From contig JACZZP010000012.1 of the NCBI GenBank assembly GCA_015183035.1, positions 62,001 through 126,000 of the forward strand: a DNA stretch of 64,000 nt, read 5' to 3'. Positions 1 through 11,532 of the stretch are shown here, one piece after another (position 1 is the stretch's first letter; the number at the start of each line of letters is the position of its first letter). A program made the position numbers and the translations under genes. The DNA is from Meloidogyne chitwoodi (taxonomy: Eukaryota; Nematoda; Chromadorea; Rhabditida; Meloidogynidae). The notes under the pieces were generated by a model. It saw only the letters and a program-made list of their open reading frames with translations. It was not told the DNA's origin and did no database searches.

Positions 1-165
1 CTATTTTTACTTTATTTGAGTTTTTATCTGGTTAAAAAATTCATTGAGATTTTAAAGATATTTTACTTATCTAGTCTTCTCTTAAAGATTATTCATCTTT
101 ATTAGATTAAATTTTGATTGGCACTAGCTTGCACACCAATTTGATTTTAATTAAAATTATTTTCA

Positions 166-2983
166 GATCATCAAGTTTTTTCCTCTATATTCTTTTGAGT
201 TCTCTTCTTCTTTGCACAGTCCCAGTTGGTTACGTAATCACCGTAAAACGTCCATCAATCCTTTGTGGTCCATTTGCGTTTGTTTTTCTTTAAAAATATT
301 AAATTAAAAAAAATAAAATTTAGAGGTCAAGACCATTTCTATGCAATAGTCACAGATCTAATTAAAGGGCACGTGAACAGGAAGTAAGTTATTTTACAAA
401 ATCTGTCATATTACATACAAACTTTTAAATTTCAGGGTGCTTCGATGGGTACGATATCTAACTTCGCCAGGCGTGATATTCCCCTTTATTTTAGTATAAA
501 ATTTTTATCGAAAAATGTTTGAAAATTTCACATCTATTCAGTTGCTCGTTCTCTTCATATTCTTCCTTTTTTCACTTGTTCGTGGACTTCGAAAAGCGAA
601 CACTGATTTACAAAACCAACTTATTCATGTATTTATTAATTTTTTAATTTACATTAGAAATTATAATCTTAAAGGAACGAACTGAAGAAAAGCGTAAAAT
701 TTTTGAATTGGCTGGTGGTGGTACTCGAAAAAAAGGTTCTAGTTCTTTTGGGGCTTCAGCTGTGCGTATGGCAACACATCTATTACAGCCAAACAAAAAT
801 AGTAGTCAACGTAAAGTGACAACAGGTCAGCATTTACCAGAAGTAGAGCGCAAACGTCGTGAACCTTGGAGAATTTTCAGGCGTGATTCAAACGTAATAA
901 ATTTAAAAATAACTAAATAAATACATTTTTAATATTCAATTTTTCATTATAAGAGTAGAGACGATCAAACTGCATTTTCTTTTTGTCCATCTGATGAACC
1001 GCCTAGTTCTCTAAATTCTCCAATTTCAAATCAAACACATTCGTTGGAAGCTTTGGCAAAAAATCAAGCAACGATAACTCAAAAGAATCAGGATAGGCAT
1101 ACAAAAATAATTCCATCAAATGCAGCAAATGGTAGAATTAGGCCTTCAATTTGGTTATTTTTTAATATATTTTAAGCTCAATTTTATTAACAGTTCTGTT
1201 GAAACATTTGATCATCAAAGCATTAATTCATCTTCTGATACAATAATACAACAATCTCCAAAAAATCAACAACCAGGCACTTCTTCAATAAGAATGAATA
1301 GTGATAATCCACAAAGAAGCAGAGATGAATACAATATTTCAGTTGGAACTCCAGAAACAGTCCGGTAAACGTTTTTAGACTAATTATTGAATAAAATAAT
1401 TGATTGATTTTTTATTGCCGTTAATTAATTTTGTTTGGTTATTTTAACATACTTTTGATTTAATTAATTAACTAGTATGTTGGTTGCTCAACATCAAAAT
1501 CCATCAACGCAACAACAAATTCAGCAGAATACTCCATCACTGTTCCCAATAGATTTTCCAACCCTTGAAGGAGCAGAAGATAACCTTAAAAAAACTTCTT
1601 GTAGCGTGATTAAGAAAGATGAAAAAAATAAAAAGGACGTGAAGAAAGCTGAGGTTTCTTCATCAAAATTTAAATTTATGATAGAATCTCCAAAAACAAC
1701 TATGACTTCTAATTCTAAGCGACAAAAAATAATCCCTAGTAAGCTTAATTTAATACAATGTTTGATGCGACAATCGTCATTAACTTCTCCATTGGATGCT
1801 GTTATTTCCTCACAAATTAATACTAAATCTATGTTTGTTTTAACTTTCTGTCCTTTGTCTATGTGTTTTCTACTCCTTATTTATAAACGTTTGTTTTTTA
1901 GTGAAGATCACTCAGTGATGAGTGAAGAAATTAATGATAATTATGACTTAATCAATACTGGAATCCCTTCTGGCGAGGCTCCTCATCGAATTTCATTGTA
2001 TTCACGTGAACCGAGAAGAATTGGTGGAACAACACAACAGATATCTGACAAAAAACAACAACCTATGCCTTCTCCTCTAAAAAATAAAAAAGATGATAAA
2101 CGAAAAGAAACATCAAAACAACAGAAACAAGCAACAACAAAGAGAGAATCACAACCAGCAGATCCAAATACTACTAGAACATTATCAATGAAACCACAAA
2201 CGTCAAGTGAATCAAATGTGTACGTTAAATGATTAGCTTTTTAAATTTATTTATCATCTTTTATCCACTTACTTTTAGAATTAACAGAAAATTTGTGCCT
2301 CTGCCATCTCCTGATGAGATAAGAAAGCATCAGAATCAATTATTACGGCCATCAAGTATTGGGCCTCTGTCAAAAATTCGACATATTGAGAAGGGTGAGA
2401 TCAAGCATATTTCTACCCCTTCGACTTCATCGCTTCTGACAACATCTTTATCCTTTAAACAACAACCAATTGAAAGGAAAAATCGCGCCAATTCTCCATC
2501 AAGAATGATCAAATCTATTCATTCGGTTCGTGATTTTTTAATATTTCGATATGTTTGATCTTTAATAGATTAATTTCATTTTAAATTATTCAACAGGGTG
2601 AATTACCGAGCTATCAACAATCTCTACAAACTTCACCACCTCATCGTTTTCGAATTACAGTTTCACCAACACGGCAAATGGCAATTATAAATCCAGCAGC
2701 TGAAATGCTGGAAGAACAATATGAAACTTTAGAGTCACAAAAATCGCCTAGGCGTACTCTGATTAAGCAACAAGTATTTACTGGCTCTACTTCAACTTTT
2801 GGTGATCCCGTGTCAGGATTGGGTGAAGAACGACCTTGTGGCTCACTGACCGCGGCTTGTCGTCGACTTAATCAAAAAGAACATTTGCGCCAAGCGTTGG
2901 CACCCCGTATCGAGTTTGGAGACGATGATTCACCACGTGTCGAGCAACAACCTCCATTTTTACAATCCAAATTCGCAAAATAA
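166..2983 (+). CDS. TMC: TMC-family mechanosensitive channel, C-terminal part (5' end outside window)
   Basis: Transmembrane channel-like (TMC) proteins form the pore of mechanotransduction channels in hair cells and nematode sensory neurons. Only the last two membrane helices and the cytoplasmic tail are visible. The first exon seen (about 166-290) encodes a hydrophobic helix followed by LCGPF, the conserved extracellular motif before the last helix. Exons at about 341-382 and 431-490 read into a second helix (LLLVLFIFFLFSLVRG), followed by the family's coiled stretch LRKANTDLQNQL and RTEEKRKIFELAGG. A 48 bp intron (about 491-538) must be removed; the ATG at 515 lies inside it and is not the start. 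The tail (about 670-2983) is long, Q/S/K-rich and low in complexity, ending in ...FLQSKFAK. Whether it is tmc-1 or tmc-2 cannot be decided. Bases 1-165 look intronic. Confidence 0.82.
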
Positions 2984-3278
2984 TTATAATATTATAAATA
3001 TATTTTTATATTAGTTTGTATTTACAACGACAAGAATAAAAATAAAGTCAGTAATTAGATGAGTGTCCGCGACTACGTGGCTCACTTGATATTTGTTCGT
3101 TGAATGCCAATACTTATTTTCCTATTTATTATTTTAAAACATTTTTAAATTGTTCATTGTTAAATTTTATTATTTTTAGTTTATTTGTTAATACTTAAGT
3201 TTAGGATCCCCTTTTTCTTGCATTTTACTTTTTTGTTACCTTTTCTTTTTACAAAATTTCCTGTTTTTGCTTTTGGCA

Positions 3279-3429
3279 GTAAGTCAATTTAAAGGATTAA
3301 TTTTTATTCACACGTTCACAATGAAAAAAGTCAAAGTTCACTCGAAAATTGTTATTGATAAAAGTGAGAATGTATTTCTTACATTTCTAAATGTTATGTA
3401 CAAAAAATTAATCCTTTTGATTGACTTAC
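3279..3429. repeat. Short inverted-repeat element in intergenic DNA (MITE-like)
   Basis: A segment starting GTAAGTCAATTTAAAGGATT at 3279 is matched in inverted orientation by the segment ending at 3429 (arms about 27 bp with few mismatches, about 96 bp apart). The element lies in the 590 bp gap between the TMC stop and the valyl-tRNA synthetase start. It resembles a small MITE; no second copy was recognised in the window. The rest of the gap is AT-rich, presumably 3' UTR and promoter. Confidence 0.45.
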
Positions 3430-3573
3430 TTTCAAAAAAAGAGGAAATTTTATAAAAAAGAAGAAGACAAAATAGGGAAAATGGGAAGAAGGAAAAATGA
3501 GGGACCAACTTATTATTATAGATTATTTTTATAATTATTGACTAATACATATTTAAATTATATTGATTTAAAA

Positions 3574-6500
3574 ATGGTTGAAAATCAGCAACCTAAGCAG
3601 AAAACGGAAAAAGAAATTGCGCGTGACAAGGCGAAGTCTGATAAATTAGCAAAATTTATTGCCAAACAGAAGAAACTAGAAGACGAAGCTTCTAATAAAT
3701 CACAGAGTGCAAAGAAAACTGGAAAAAAGTCTGCCTTAAATGTAAATGCTAGTGAGTTTCAATGGTCAGTTGGTTCAGATGGGAAAAAAGGTTTGTCTTT
3801 GGGTTTTACTATGACTTTTAAGTTGGAATTTATGGGTTTAATATTTAAATTTAGATGTCTCGGGAGAAATTCCATCGACCTATTCGCCCGTCTATGTAGA
3901 AGCTGCTTGGTATGAGTGGTGGGAAAATCAAGGATTCTTTCGGCCTGAGTATGGTGGAAGAGATCTGACGTATGATTAACTTTAATTTTTAAATTTGAAA
4001 TGCTTATTCTTATTTTCAGTGTTCCTAACTCTAAAGGTCATTTTACTATCGTCATTCCGCCACCTAACGTAACAGGTGTGCTACATCTGGGACATTCTCT
4101 CTCTACGACCGTTGAAGATTCCATTTCCAGATGGTTATTTTTATAAAATATCAGTTTATACGTTATTCGATGTTATTTTTGTTAGCATTTTGTTTAAGGC
4201 ATCGTATGTCTGGAAAAACGGTATTGTTTGTACCTGGATGTGATCATGCGGGAATCGCCACCCAAGTTGTCGTTGAAAAAAAGCTGGAACGCGAGCGTGG
4301 ACTTACTCGTCATCAACTCGGGCGTGAAAAATTTATTAGCGAAGTATGGAACTGGAAAAAAACGTATGAAGATTAATATTAATTTAGTCTTTTTCATTAA
4401 ATGTTATATCTTTAAGCAAAGGACATATAATCTACGATCAAATACGCAAATTGGGTGCTGGAATGGATTGGGATCGAGCTGTTTTTATGTTAGATCCGGT
4501 TATTTTTTACATTTTCGCTTTCTAATAAATACACTAGGCTGAATAGTAGCGGATTATGATAAAAATTACTAAAAAATTTCTCTGAATTGATTACTTAAGA
4601 AAATCATTCGCGCAGTAACAGAGGCTTTTGTTCAAATGCATGAGAAGGGAGTAATTTATCGTAACAAGCGGCTAGTTAATTGGTCATGTGCATTACGTTC
4701 GGCTATTTCTGACATTGAGGTTTTTTATTTTATGATTAAATGATGTTGATGCTTTTACAAATTATTTGTTTTTTCTTTTATTTAGGTTGATAAAAAGGAG
4801 ATCGGTGGTCGTACATTAGTCTCCGTCCCTTCATACAAAGAAAAGATAGAGTTGGGTGTTCTTGCAGAGTTTGCTTATCCTGTCGAAGCTTCTGATGAAG
4901 AACTTATTGTTGCTACCACTAGGATAGAAACAATGCTTGGTGATGTTGCTGTGGCTGTGCATCCGGAAGATTCACGATATAAACATCTAATTGGAAAGGT
5001 TATTTTTATGGAATATTTTTCGCCATTAGCAAGATATTTGCTTTATTAGTTTGATTACTTTTTCAAACTATTTAGCAATGTCTACATCCTTTTGTTCAAC
5101 GAACTATGCCAATTATTGCTGACACATTTGTGGATCCAAATTTTGGTACGGGTGCTGTTAAAATTACACCGGCACATGATCAAAATGACTATGAAGTTGG
5201 TGTTCGTCATTCACTTCCTTTTATCAATATACTTAGCGACGATGGGATTCTTTTGCCAAATTGTGGTGAAAAATTTTCTGGAATGAAACGTTTTGGTACG
5301 TTTTTTACATAATTATGTTTTATTGTAAATGTTGTTTTTTTGCTTTATACATAAAAAAATGCTAATTTTATTATTTTTTTATATTTTTTGATGCTAGAAA
5401 AAAGATTATCGAAGAATTGAAAGCTATTGGACTTTATAAAGGTGATAGAGGTCATCAAATGATTGTTCCTTTTTGTAGGTTTGATAATGGACCACTTAAA
5501 AACAAAACTAAATAATTTTTTAGTCGGTCTAATGATGTTATTGAGCCGATTGTAAAATCTCAATGGTATGTACGTTGCAAAGATATGGCCGAACGTGCAC
5601 TGGAGGCCGTGAGTAGTGGAAATTTGAGAATCGTACCTGAATCTCATATAAAGACTTGGAATAGTTGGCTCAACGAGATTAAGTAATTACACATTTTATC
5701 TATATTTTTTATTTTTAGAGATTGGTGCATCTCTCGTCAGTTATGGTGGGGCCACCAAATACCCGCTTACTTTGTGACTTTCAATGAGCCCAACAAATTT
5801 CAAGGTGATCCTTCAGATGATATGTATTGGGTATCAGCGCGAGATGAACAAGAAGCGAAATCAAAAGCTTCAATTCGATTTGGCGTTTCCATTGATAGCA
5901 TTACCTTGAAAAGAGGTTTTTCTTTGTGAATATTTTTTTAATTTTTATGCATAACCAGATGAAGATGTCCTTGATACTTGGTTTTCTGCTGGATTATGGC
6001 CGTTCTCTGTAATGGGTTGGCCCGAAAAGACCGCAGACATGAGAAATTTCTTTCCTGGTGATTTGTTAGAGACTGGGCACGATATCTTATTTTTTTGGGT
6101 TGCTAGGATGGTTTTTATGTCTCAAGAATTATGTGATGGACAACTCCCTTTCAAAGAGGTTTTTTTAAGTTTTAAGCATATATTTATGTTTAGATATTTT
6201 TACATGCCATGGTACGCGATGCACATGGTCGAAAGATGAGTAAATCTTTAGGAAATGTAATCGATCCTTTGGATGTGATACATGGAATTTCATTGGAAGA
6301 ATTGCATAAAAGACTTGAGGACGGTAATTTGGATTCAAAGTAATTTAACATGAGATTTTTTTAATTTTTCAAATAATTAACTAAATAGAGAATTAGCTAC
6401 TGCCAAAGTTGGTCAACGTCGAGATTATCCACAGGGTATTCCTGAGTGTGGCACAGATGCACTCCGATTTGCATTAATGGCATATACTACGCAGGATCGA

Positions 6501-7318
6501 GCTATAAATTTAGATGTTCTTCGCGTCCGTGGTTATCGCTTCTTTTGTAATAAAATTTGGCAAGGTGTTCGTTTTGTTTTTTCTCAGTTAGCCAATAATT
6601 TGCATGAGCAAGGAAATTACAAGCCTGATGTGAAATTCATGGTTTATTATTACATATTATTGATTTTATAATTACAATTCAATTTTTAGCGTTATCCCGA
6701 TGTTGAATCAATGACTGATAGATGGATACTTTCACGTTTAGGAAAATGTGTTGTTGATTGTAATATGGGCTTTAGAAAATATAATTTTCGACTATTAACC
6801 ACGGCACTTTATCAATTTTGGTATTATGAGTTCTGTGATGTTTATTTAGAATCATCCAAGCCTGTCTTTATAAGTATTTTGAATTATTTTTATACTTTAA
6901 CCTTATATTTTCAGCAAATCAAGCCGTAGAGAATGGACCTCATCAACTAACAATAGTACGTCACATTTTACATCATTGTGTTGATACTTTTCTTCGATTG
7001 GCTTCACCAGTAATGCCATTTATTACTGAAGAACTTTGGCAACGCTTACCAAAACGACAAAATGATAAGGCAAAGAGTATTTGTGTGGCTGAATATCCCC
7101 AACCAGAACAGGTATCTTCGAAGCGTTATTTTTTGAAATTATAAATTCAGTATTCCTACTATGACGAAGAAGCTGAATCGAATGCCGACTTAATAAGAAA
7201 AATTGCGTTGGCGAAAGAAAAGTTTTCGTCTACAACGAAGGCCTCAACAAATCAATGTTCAGAAATGATGAATGATGCTATTGATAAAAACAATTGTTCT
7301 AATGAGCTTCAAAATTAA
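3574..7318 (+). CDS. VARS1: Valyl-tRNA synthetase, cytoplasmic type, short C-terminus
   Basis: Class I aminoacyl-tRNA synthetase that charges tRNA-Val. The start is ATG 3574, giving a lysine-rich N-terminal extension ([14 protein letters not shown]...). The first domain shows [17 protein letters not shown], then the HIGH-type motif in [13 protein letters not shown] (about 4050-4095). The editing domain includes [19 protein letters not shown] (about 4918-4970). [18 protein letters not shown] is at about 5720-5770 and the KMSKS loop [15 protein letters not shown] at about 6222-6265. The anticodon-binding domain ends in [16 protein letters not shown] (about 7005-7050). At least 12 exons with short introns are visible; early exons are 3574-3790, 3855-3968, 4020-4137, 4199-4363 and 4417-4498. 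After ...AEYPQPEQ the last exon adds about 55 residues and stops at 7318, so the usual valine-specific C-terminal coiled-coil of roughly 150 residues is absent. CMTR2 follows on the same strand 227 bp downstream. Confidence 0.93.
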
Positions 7319-7520
7319 TGACCCAAATTTTTTTATAAATATTGTTGAAAAGTGTTTGTCTTTGTTATTGTTGTTTTGTTATGTTTGTTTAAAAAATTCT
7401 GCGTGTTGGGAATATGTTATTTTTTATATTGTTATTAAATGTTTTTGGGAAATACTTTTCATTTTTACAATTTGATGTTGATAACAATCTAATATTGTTT
7501 TTTATTTTTTGTTTTATCCT

Positions 7521-7525
7521 TTCAG
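7521..7525 (+). promoter_or_regulatory. Candidate trans-splice acceptor for CMTR2
   Basis: TTCAG preceded by a T-rich tract (ATCCTTTCAG) lies 19 bp before the CMTR2 start codon and about 200 bp after the valyl-tRNA synthetase stop. This matches the spacing of nematode operon intercistronic regions, where a spliced leader is joined here. Inferred from position and consensus only. Confidence 0.5.
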
Positions 7526-7544
7526 GAGTCTCTATTTTATTGAA

Positions 7545-9324
7545 ATGAACGAAATTAAATTTGATAATGTGCCGATGTCTTACAAATCTCTTTTGGAAGA
7601 TATTTGGCGTAAATCGTTCACATTAGTTTCAACAGAAAATCACGAATTTTTGTTTGATGAAAAAGAGTTGGCTAGCTCCGAGCTAAGTGGCTTTTATTCT
7701 CGCATGAATTTGATAAAAGATACGCTTAATTCTGTGAAGGTATTTTAATTTCATTTAAATTACATATGCTTACTAGTGCAATATCATATGCAATTTGTGT
7801 TTATTTCAGTCACAGATTCATTTATTGGTCTCTAAGGAAGGTGTACTAGATAGATGGCGTTCTTTCACTAGTTTCACACACCCAATGTATGTTATGAGTA
7901 TTTTTGTGCATTTAAATAATCTCTTTAGGCGTCATTTGCCTCGTCAGTTACTTCTAAAATATGAAAAAGGAAAGGAACCATTGCTTTGCACACAAGCTTA
8001 TTGGTTAATTTTATATAAAATATAGTAATATTAACAAATTTTTTAGTAAATTTCTACAAATTTCTACTGCTTGTCCAGAACTGCTTGAGCCTAGAGAAAT
8101 GTCTATAAAAAATGAACAGCATTGCAATGGCTCTAAAACATTGAGGTAACTTATTTTGAAATGAGAACGTACCAGAAATATTAAAAAGGCGTAAAATTTT
8201 TGTTTTCAATTGAATTTTTTAGTCTTAAATTAATTTAATTTTCAGATCATTCCATCTTTGTGAGGCCCCCGGCGCATTTGTACTTGCATTAAAAGTACTT
8301 ACAAAAATTCTTTTACATGGATTAATCGTACTTTTTTTAAACAAATATAGCATTGTCTTGCATATATGGACATAAATTTGGATTGGAAAATGAATAGGTA
8401 TCATTTTTTTATTTTTAAATATTTATTTGAATCCTTAAAGTTTATGTTCTCAACATAATGGTTCATCTTCATCACTTGAAAATAAAACTCATATTGAATT
8501 TGATAATCATTTTTTATCAAATAACACTGATCGTATGGTATTTGGTCCTGATGGGTCAGGCAACATTTTGAATTTTACAACTGAATTTTTACAAAAGTTG
8601 GTTTCTGTGTATGGGAAGTTTCATATAATTACTGCAGATGCGGGGGTTGATTGCACGGTTTTATTTTATCTCTAATTTTGTTTCTAATTTAAAATAGGAT
8701 GAACCTATTGTTCAAGAACAAAAAATGCACCCACTTATAGAAAAGCAGTTGGAAGTAGCTTTTGAATGTCTCTGTATTGGAGGAAATTTTCTCATAAAAA
8801 TTTTTACGTTTTTTGAGAGCGAGACAATTACATTAATTGCTAGAATTTGTTACGCATTCACAAAAGTTGAGTTTTTAAAGCCGCCTAGCAGTAAGCCAGG
8901 AAATTCAGAGGTTTGTATGAGGAAATGTGAAAATTATTTCCACCTATTATTTAACGAGTCATCCTTTTTGAAATATTTAAGATCTATCTGCTTTGTCTTA
9001 ACTTTTTGGGTCAACCACAAGGAAATGCAACTTTTTCTCGATTTTTTACACAACAAATTGAAGAATGTGCTCGTTTCTTTACAAATCACCAGATTCTGTT
9101 TATCCAATTTAATTTGCATACGTTTCGTCGCCTCTCCCGATCTGAACGGGTTTGCTTTATATTTTTCTTACTCTTGTTCTTCTTATCCTTGGCTTGCCTT
9201 TAATCCTGTACCGCCTAACTTTATTCCAACTTATTGTTAGGCCAATTTGGAGCTTCAAAAGTGTACAGTGCAGGAAGTATTGGCAGATTTTTTGCGACAT
9301 AAAATATTGGTAATTAACGCTTGA
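7545..9324 (+). CDS. CMTR2: Cap-specific mRNA 2'-O-methyltransferase 2 (cap-2), catalytic half only
   Basis: CMTR2 methylates the ribose of the second transcribed nucleotide of capped RNA. The FtsJ/RrmJ-type Rossmann domain is clear. HLCEAPGAFVLAL (about 8255-8295) is the SAM-binding motif. VFGPDGSGNI, then TADAGVDC and GGNFLIKIFTFFE (about 8790-8820) supply the catalytic D and K. KPPSSKPGNSE is the family signature. The correct junction after GNSE (about 8910) removes about 70 bp to give IYLLCLNFLGQPQGN (from about 8981) and RFFTQQIEECARFF; the 9241-9324 exon then ends in ...LRHKILVINA. The start is ATG 7545, just after a T-rich TTCAG. The human enzyme has a second, non-catalytic Rossmann domain of over 300 residues after this point; it is missing here. 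Probably the downstream gene of an operon with valyl-tRNA synthetase. Confidence 0.85.
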
Positions 9325-9514
9325 CACATTTCGTATTATATGTTACATAATGTAAGTCAATTTTGTACTATTTTTTAATTTATCGTGGAAAAAATAAATA
9401 TTGTTATATAATAACAGTCTTTTTAAGCAAAATAAATAAGGATAAATAATAATAACGATAAAATTTCTAACCGGAAAGTTTTAAACCTAATGAAAAAATT
9501 ATTCTTCAATACAT

Positions 9515-10258
9515 TCACAGAACGTTCGCTTTAAATGAAACATAAATATTCCAGAAGATAGCGAAAAACTGAAGAAATATTACACGAAAATGTAACGGAA
9601 TTATGGTCATGTTAACTGCTTGTAGAAAAGGCCAAAACTTTATAGGAAAATAAATTATTGCAAATTTAACTAATCTGTTACCTTATAATTATTTATCATT
9701 ACGTCTAGGTAGATACGCTTTGTCCTTTGTATCGCATTATTTGTAGAATGAGAATCCATAAAATTTACGGAGAACAAAAAGGCTCCTGTTAGAAGTGGAG
9801 CTAAAATATTTTCAATTTTTTGTTTTATAAATGTTTTTTTATTTACCTAAAAAACTCTGGTCCACAATGACTCGTTTCATTGCTGTTTGAATTCGTCCTC
9901 CACCAGTAAATTGACGATCAAGAAATCGAAACCAATGAAACTGTACTGGCACCTAAAAGTAGAAAACAAATTCATATGAAAAGATGGGCATTTAGAATAA
10001 AATTACAATAAAATTTTATTTTTAGTGAACAGACCACAATAGTCATCGTCGTCAGTGCAAATTGTGATACTCTTCGCTTGTCTAAATGCTCGCGTTTTTC
10101 AACATATTTTTGACACAATACATTTCCTATTGCAGCGAGAGTACCTAAGTTTCATAAAAGTAATAAAATTTATATTAAAGACAAGAACCTGCAGAGAGAG
10201 CCTGCACACAGAAAGTTTTACTTGGTAGATAAAGTAGAATTTTAGAACGGTTAATCAT
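9515..10258 (-). CDS. Mpv17/PMP22-family inner-membrane or peroxisomal membrane protein
   Basis: Small four-helix membrane protein of the Mpv17/PXMP2 family (mitochondrial or peroxisomal; thought to act as a channel or metabolite pore). The gene is split into five small exons. Exon 1 starts at ATG 10258 (MINRSKILLYLPSKTF). Exon 2 (about 10150 down to 10030) gives TLAAIGNVLCQKYVEKREHLDKRR. Exon 3 gives VPVQFHWFRFLDRQF, matching the family's GP..H.WYR.LD. Exon 4 gives VIVDQSFLAPLLTGAF. The last exon gives KFWPFLQAVNMTIIPLHFR and FFAIFWNIYVSFKAN, the diagnostic C-terminal signature (W.P.Q..NF..VP...R......WN.YLS). The stop is at 9517-9515. Introns are 40-60 bp. It is convergent with CMTR2. The gene could be a homologue of MPV17, MPV17L2 or PXMP2; orthology is not settled. 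Confidence 0.85.
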
Positions 10259-10465
10259 AAATAACTAAAGAAAAAATAGAAATTTTTAAATTATGTAAAC
10301 GGGGATAAAAAATAAACAACCTTATGATGTTATTGGTTATTTACATTAGAATGGTGAACATTGGACTCAAAGATTTGTACTTTGGACTCAAAGGTCTTGT
10401 TGTTGTTTATTAAATTTACATTTTTTGCAAAATGAATAAAATGACGAAATATCCTCAATGTATAT

Positions 10466-10729
10466 GGGAACAGCGAGGTTAGTCGCGAAATAGTATTATG
10501 AATAAAGAGAATTAGAGATAAAAAGTAAGCTAAAGATTACTTATGGAATTTCGGGACACGCCCGATTAGTCGCCGGCCGACTGGCCGCATGTAGTCTCTA
10601 GTTTCCACTTTATCTCTAATTCTCTTTGTTTCACATACTATTGCGCGGCCAATCGGCCCGCGACAAGTCGGCCGGCGACTAATCGGGCTGTACCCGGAAT
10701 TTCGGCCCGCGATTAACCGGACGTGTCTC
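10466..10729. mobile_element. Degraded outer MITE copy carrying a nested MITE
   Basis: The left end GGGAACAGCGAGGTTAGTCG (10466) and the reverse complement of the right end, GAGACACGTCCGGTTAATCG (ending 10729), are diverged versions of the ends of the inner element. The interior (AATAGTATTATGAATAAAGA, then ATTAGAGATAAAAAGTAAGC) matches the interior of the inner copy and of the copy at 29400. An older copy was therefore split by a younger insertion at 10553-10695. A clear target duplication for the outer copy is not visible. Confidence 0.6.
10553..10695. mobile_element. MITE (inner, younger copy) with 29 bp terminal inverted repeats and 8 bp TSD
   Basis: This 143 bp GC-richer island begins GGGACACGCCCGATTAGTCG and ends with the inverted counterpart ...CGGGCTGTACCC. 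A perfect 22 bp inverted repeat occupies 10560-10581 and 10667-10688. It is flanked by identical GGAATTTC at 10545-10552 and 10696-10703, an 8 bp target-site duplication. The length of the duplication suggests hAT-, Mutator- or P-type transposition; no transposase is encoded. The open frame on the minus strand here (10537-10746) is a by-product. Confidence 0.75.
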
Positions 10730-11532
10730 ATATATTGATTAGACAAAAATCATGGTGTCATGGTTACTCATTTCTACAAGCACAAGAATAAGGCTGATAA
10801 ATGTTATTTGGCGGCGCATTGCGTGAATAATCAACCGCCTCTTAAATACGAACAATTACTGGTTTTTGGCACATATGCACACTTATATTGATTCAAAATT
10901 TGTAGTTATGGAAGCAAGGTTTTTCTCTGCTCTAATTGGTTGAAATTTTCGTTTTTAGACCATTATTTTAAAAGGGTTATATATTGGGTAAACTGAGTTC
11001 AATCCAAGTTAGCCACGATTTTTAGTGGGGTGGTAAAGGTCGTTAATTAGGTAACGATTTTTAGTTTTATTACTTGGTTTTAAAAAATAGAATCCGTGGG
11101 TAATCAAATTTTATGGAATTTATTGCGCTATTAAATAATTTCAGCTATGATTGTATGAATATGTATGTATGTCATCCTTTTCCCCCACCATGTGTGTTTC
11201 CACAAAGTGGTGGCAAATGGTGGCATTGATATTGATAGATTGTATGGCCACTATTTTTAATTCATTTATTATTTTCAATGGTTATTTTTGTTACATTAGA
11301 TGATCCGACTTTGGTGGACATTATGTATATATGTGTATATTTGATTGTTTATGGGTGGTTTATATGTTCTTCAATGTATTATGGGTGATCTTTATGGGGT
11401 CAACCAAAGTGGATGGTAAGGGTGTGCCGTTATTTTCAAGCAAAGATGTTTCCAATTCGTGCAATATTTTACTGTTTTTTCCCTAAACTTTATTTTAAAA
11501 TTAAGATAAAAACATTTGATCAATTGAAGAAA
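10730..11532. other. Intergenic region upstream of the SR-protein gene
   Basis: AT-rich DNA with simple TATG/TGTATGTATG runs around 11160-11350. I see no conserved protein block on either strand. It presumably holds the promoter of the SR-protein gene. Confidence 0.4.

Noticed and set aside
515..670. ATG 515 as the start of a new membrane-protein gene
   Set aside because: The ATG falls inside a 48 bp intron of the TMC gene. Splicing 490 to 539 gives an uninterrupted TMC-type helix, so it is not a start.
4194..4397. Minus-strand ORF opposite the valyl-tRNA synthetase exons
   Set aside because: It is the antisense of the exon encoding [11 protein letters not shown]; no independent support.
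10537..10746. 69-codon minus-strand ORF rich in arginine
   Set aside because: It lies entirely over the nested MITE and reads through its inverted repeats. The GC-rich palindrome explains it.
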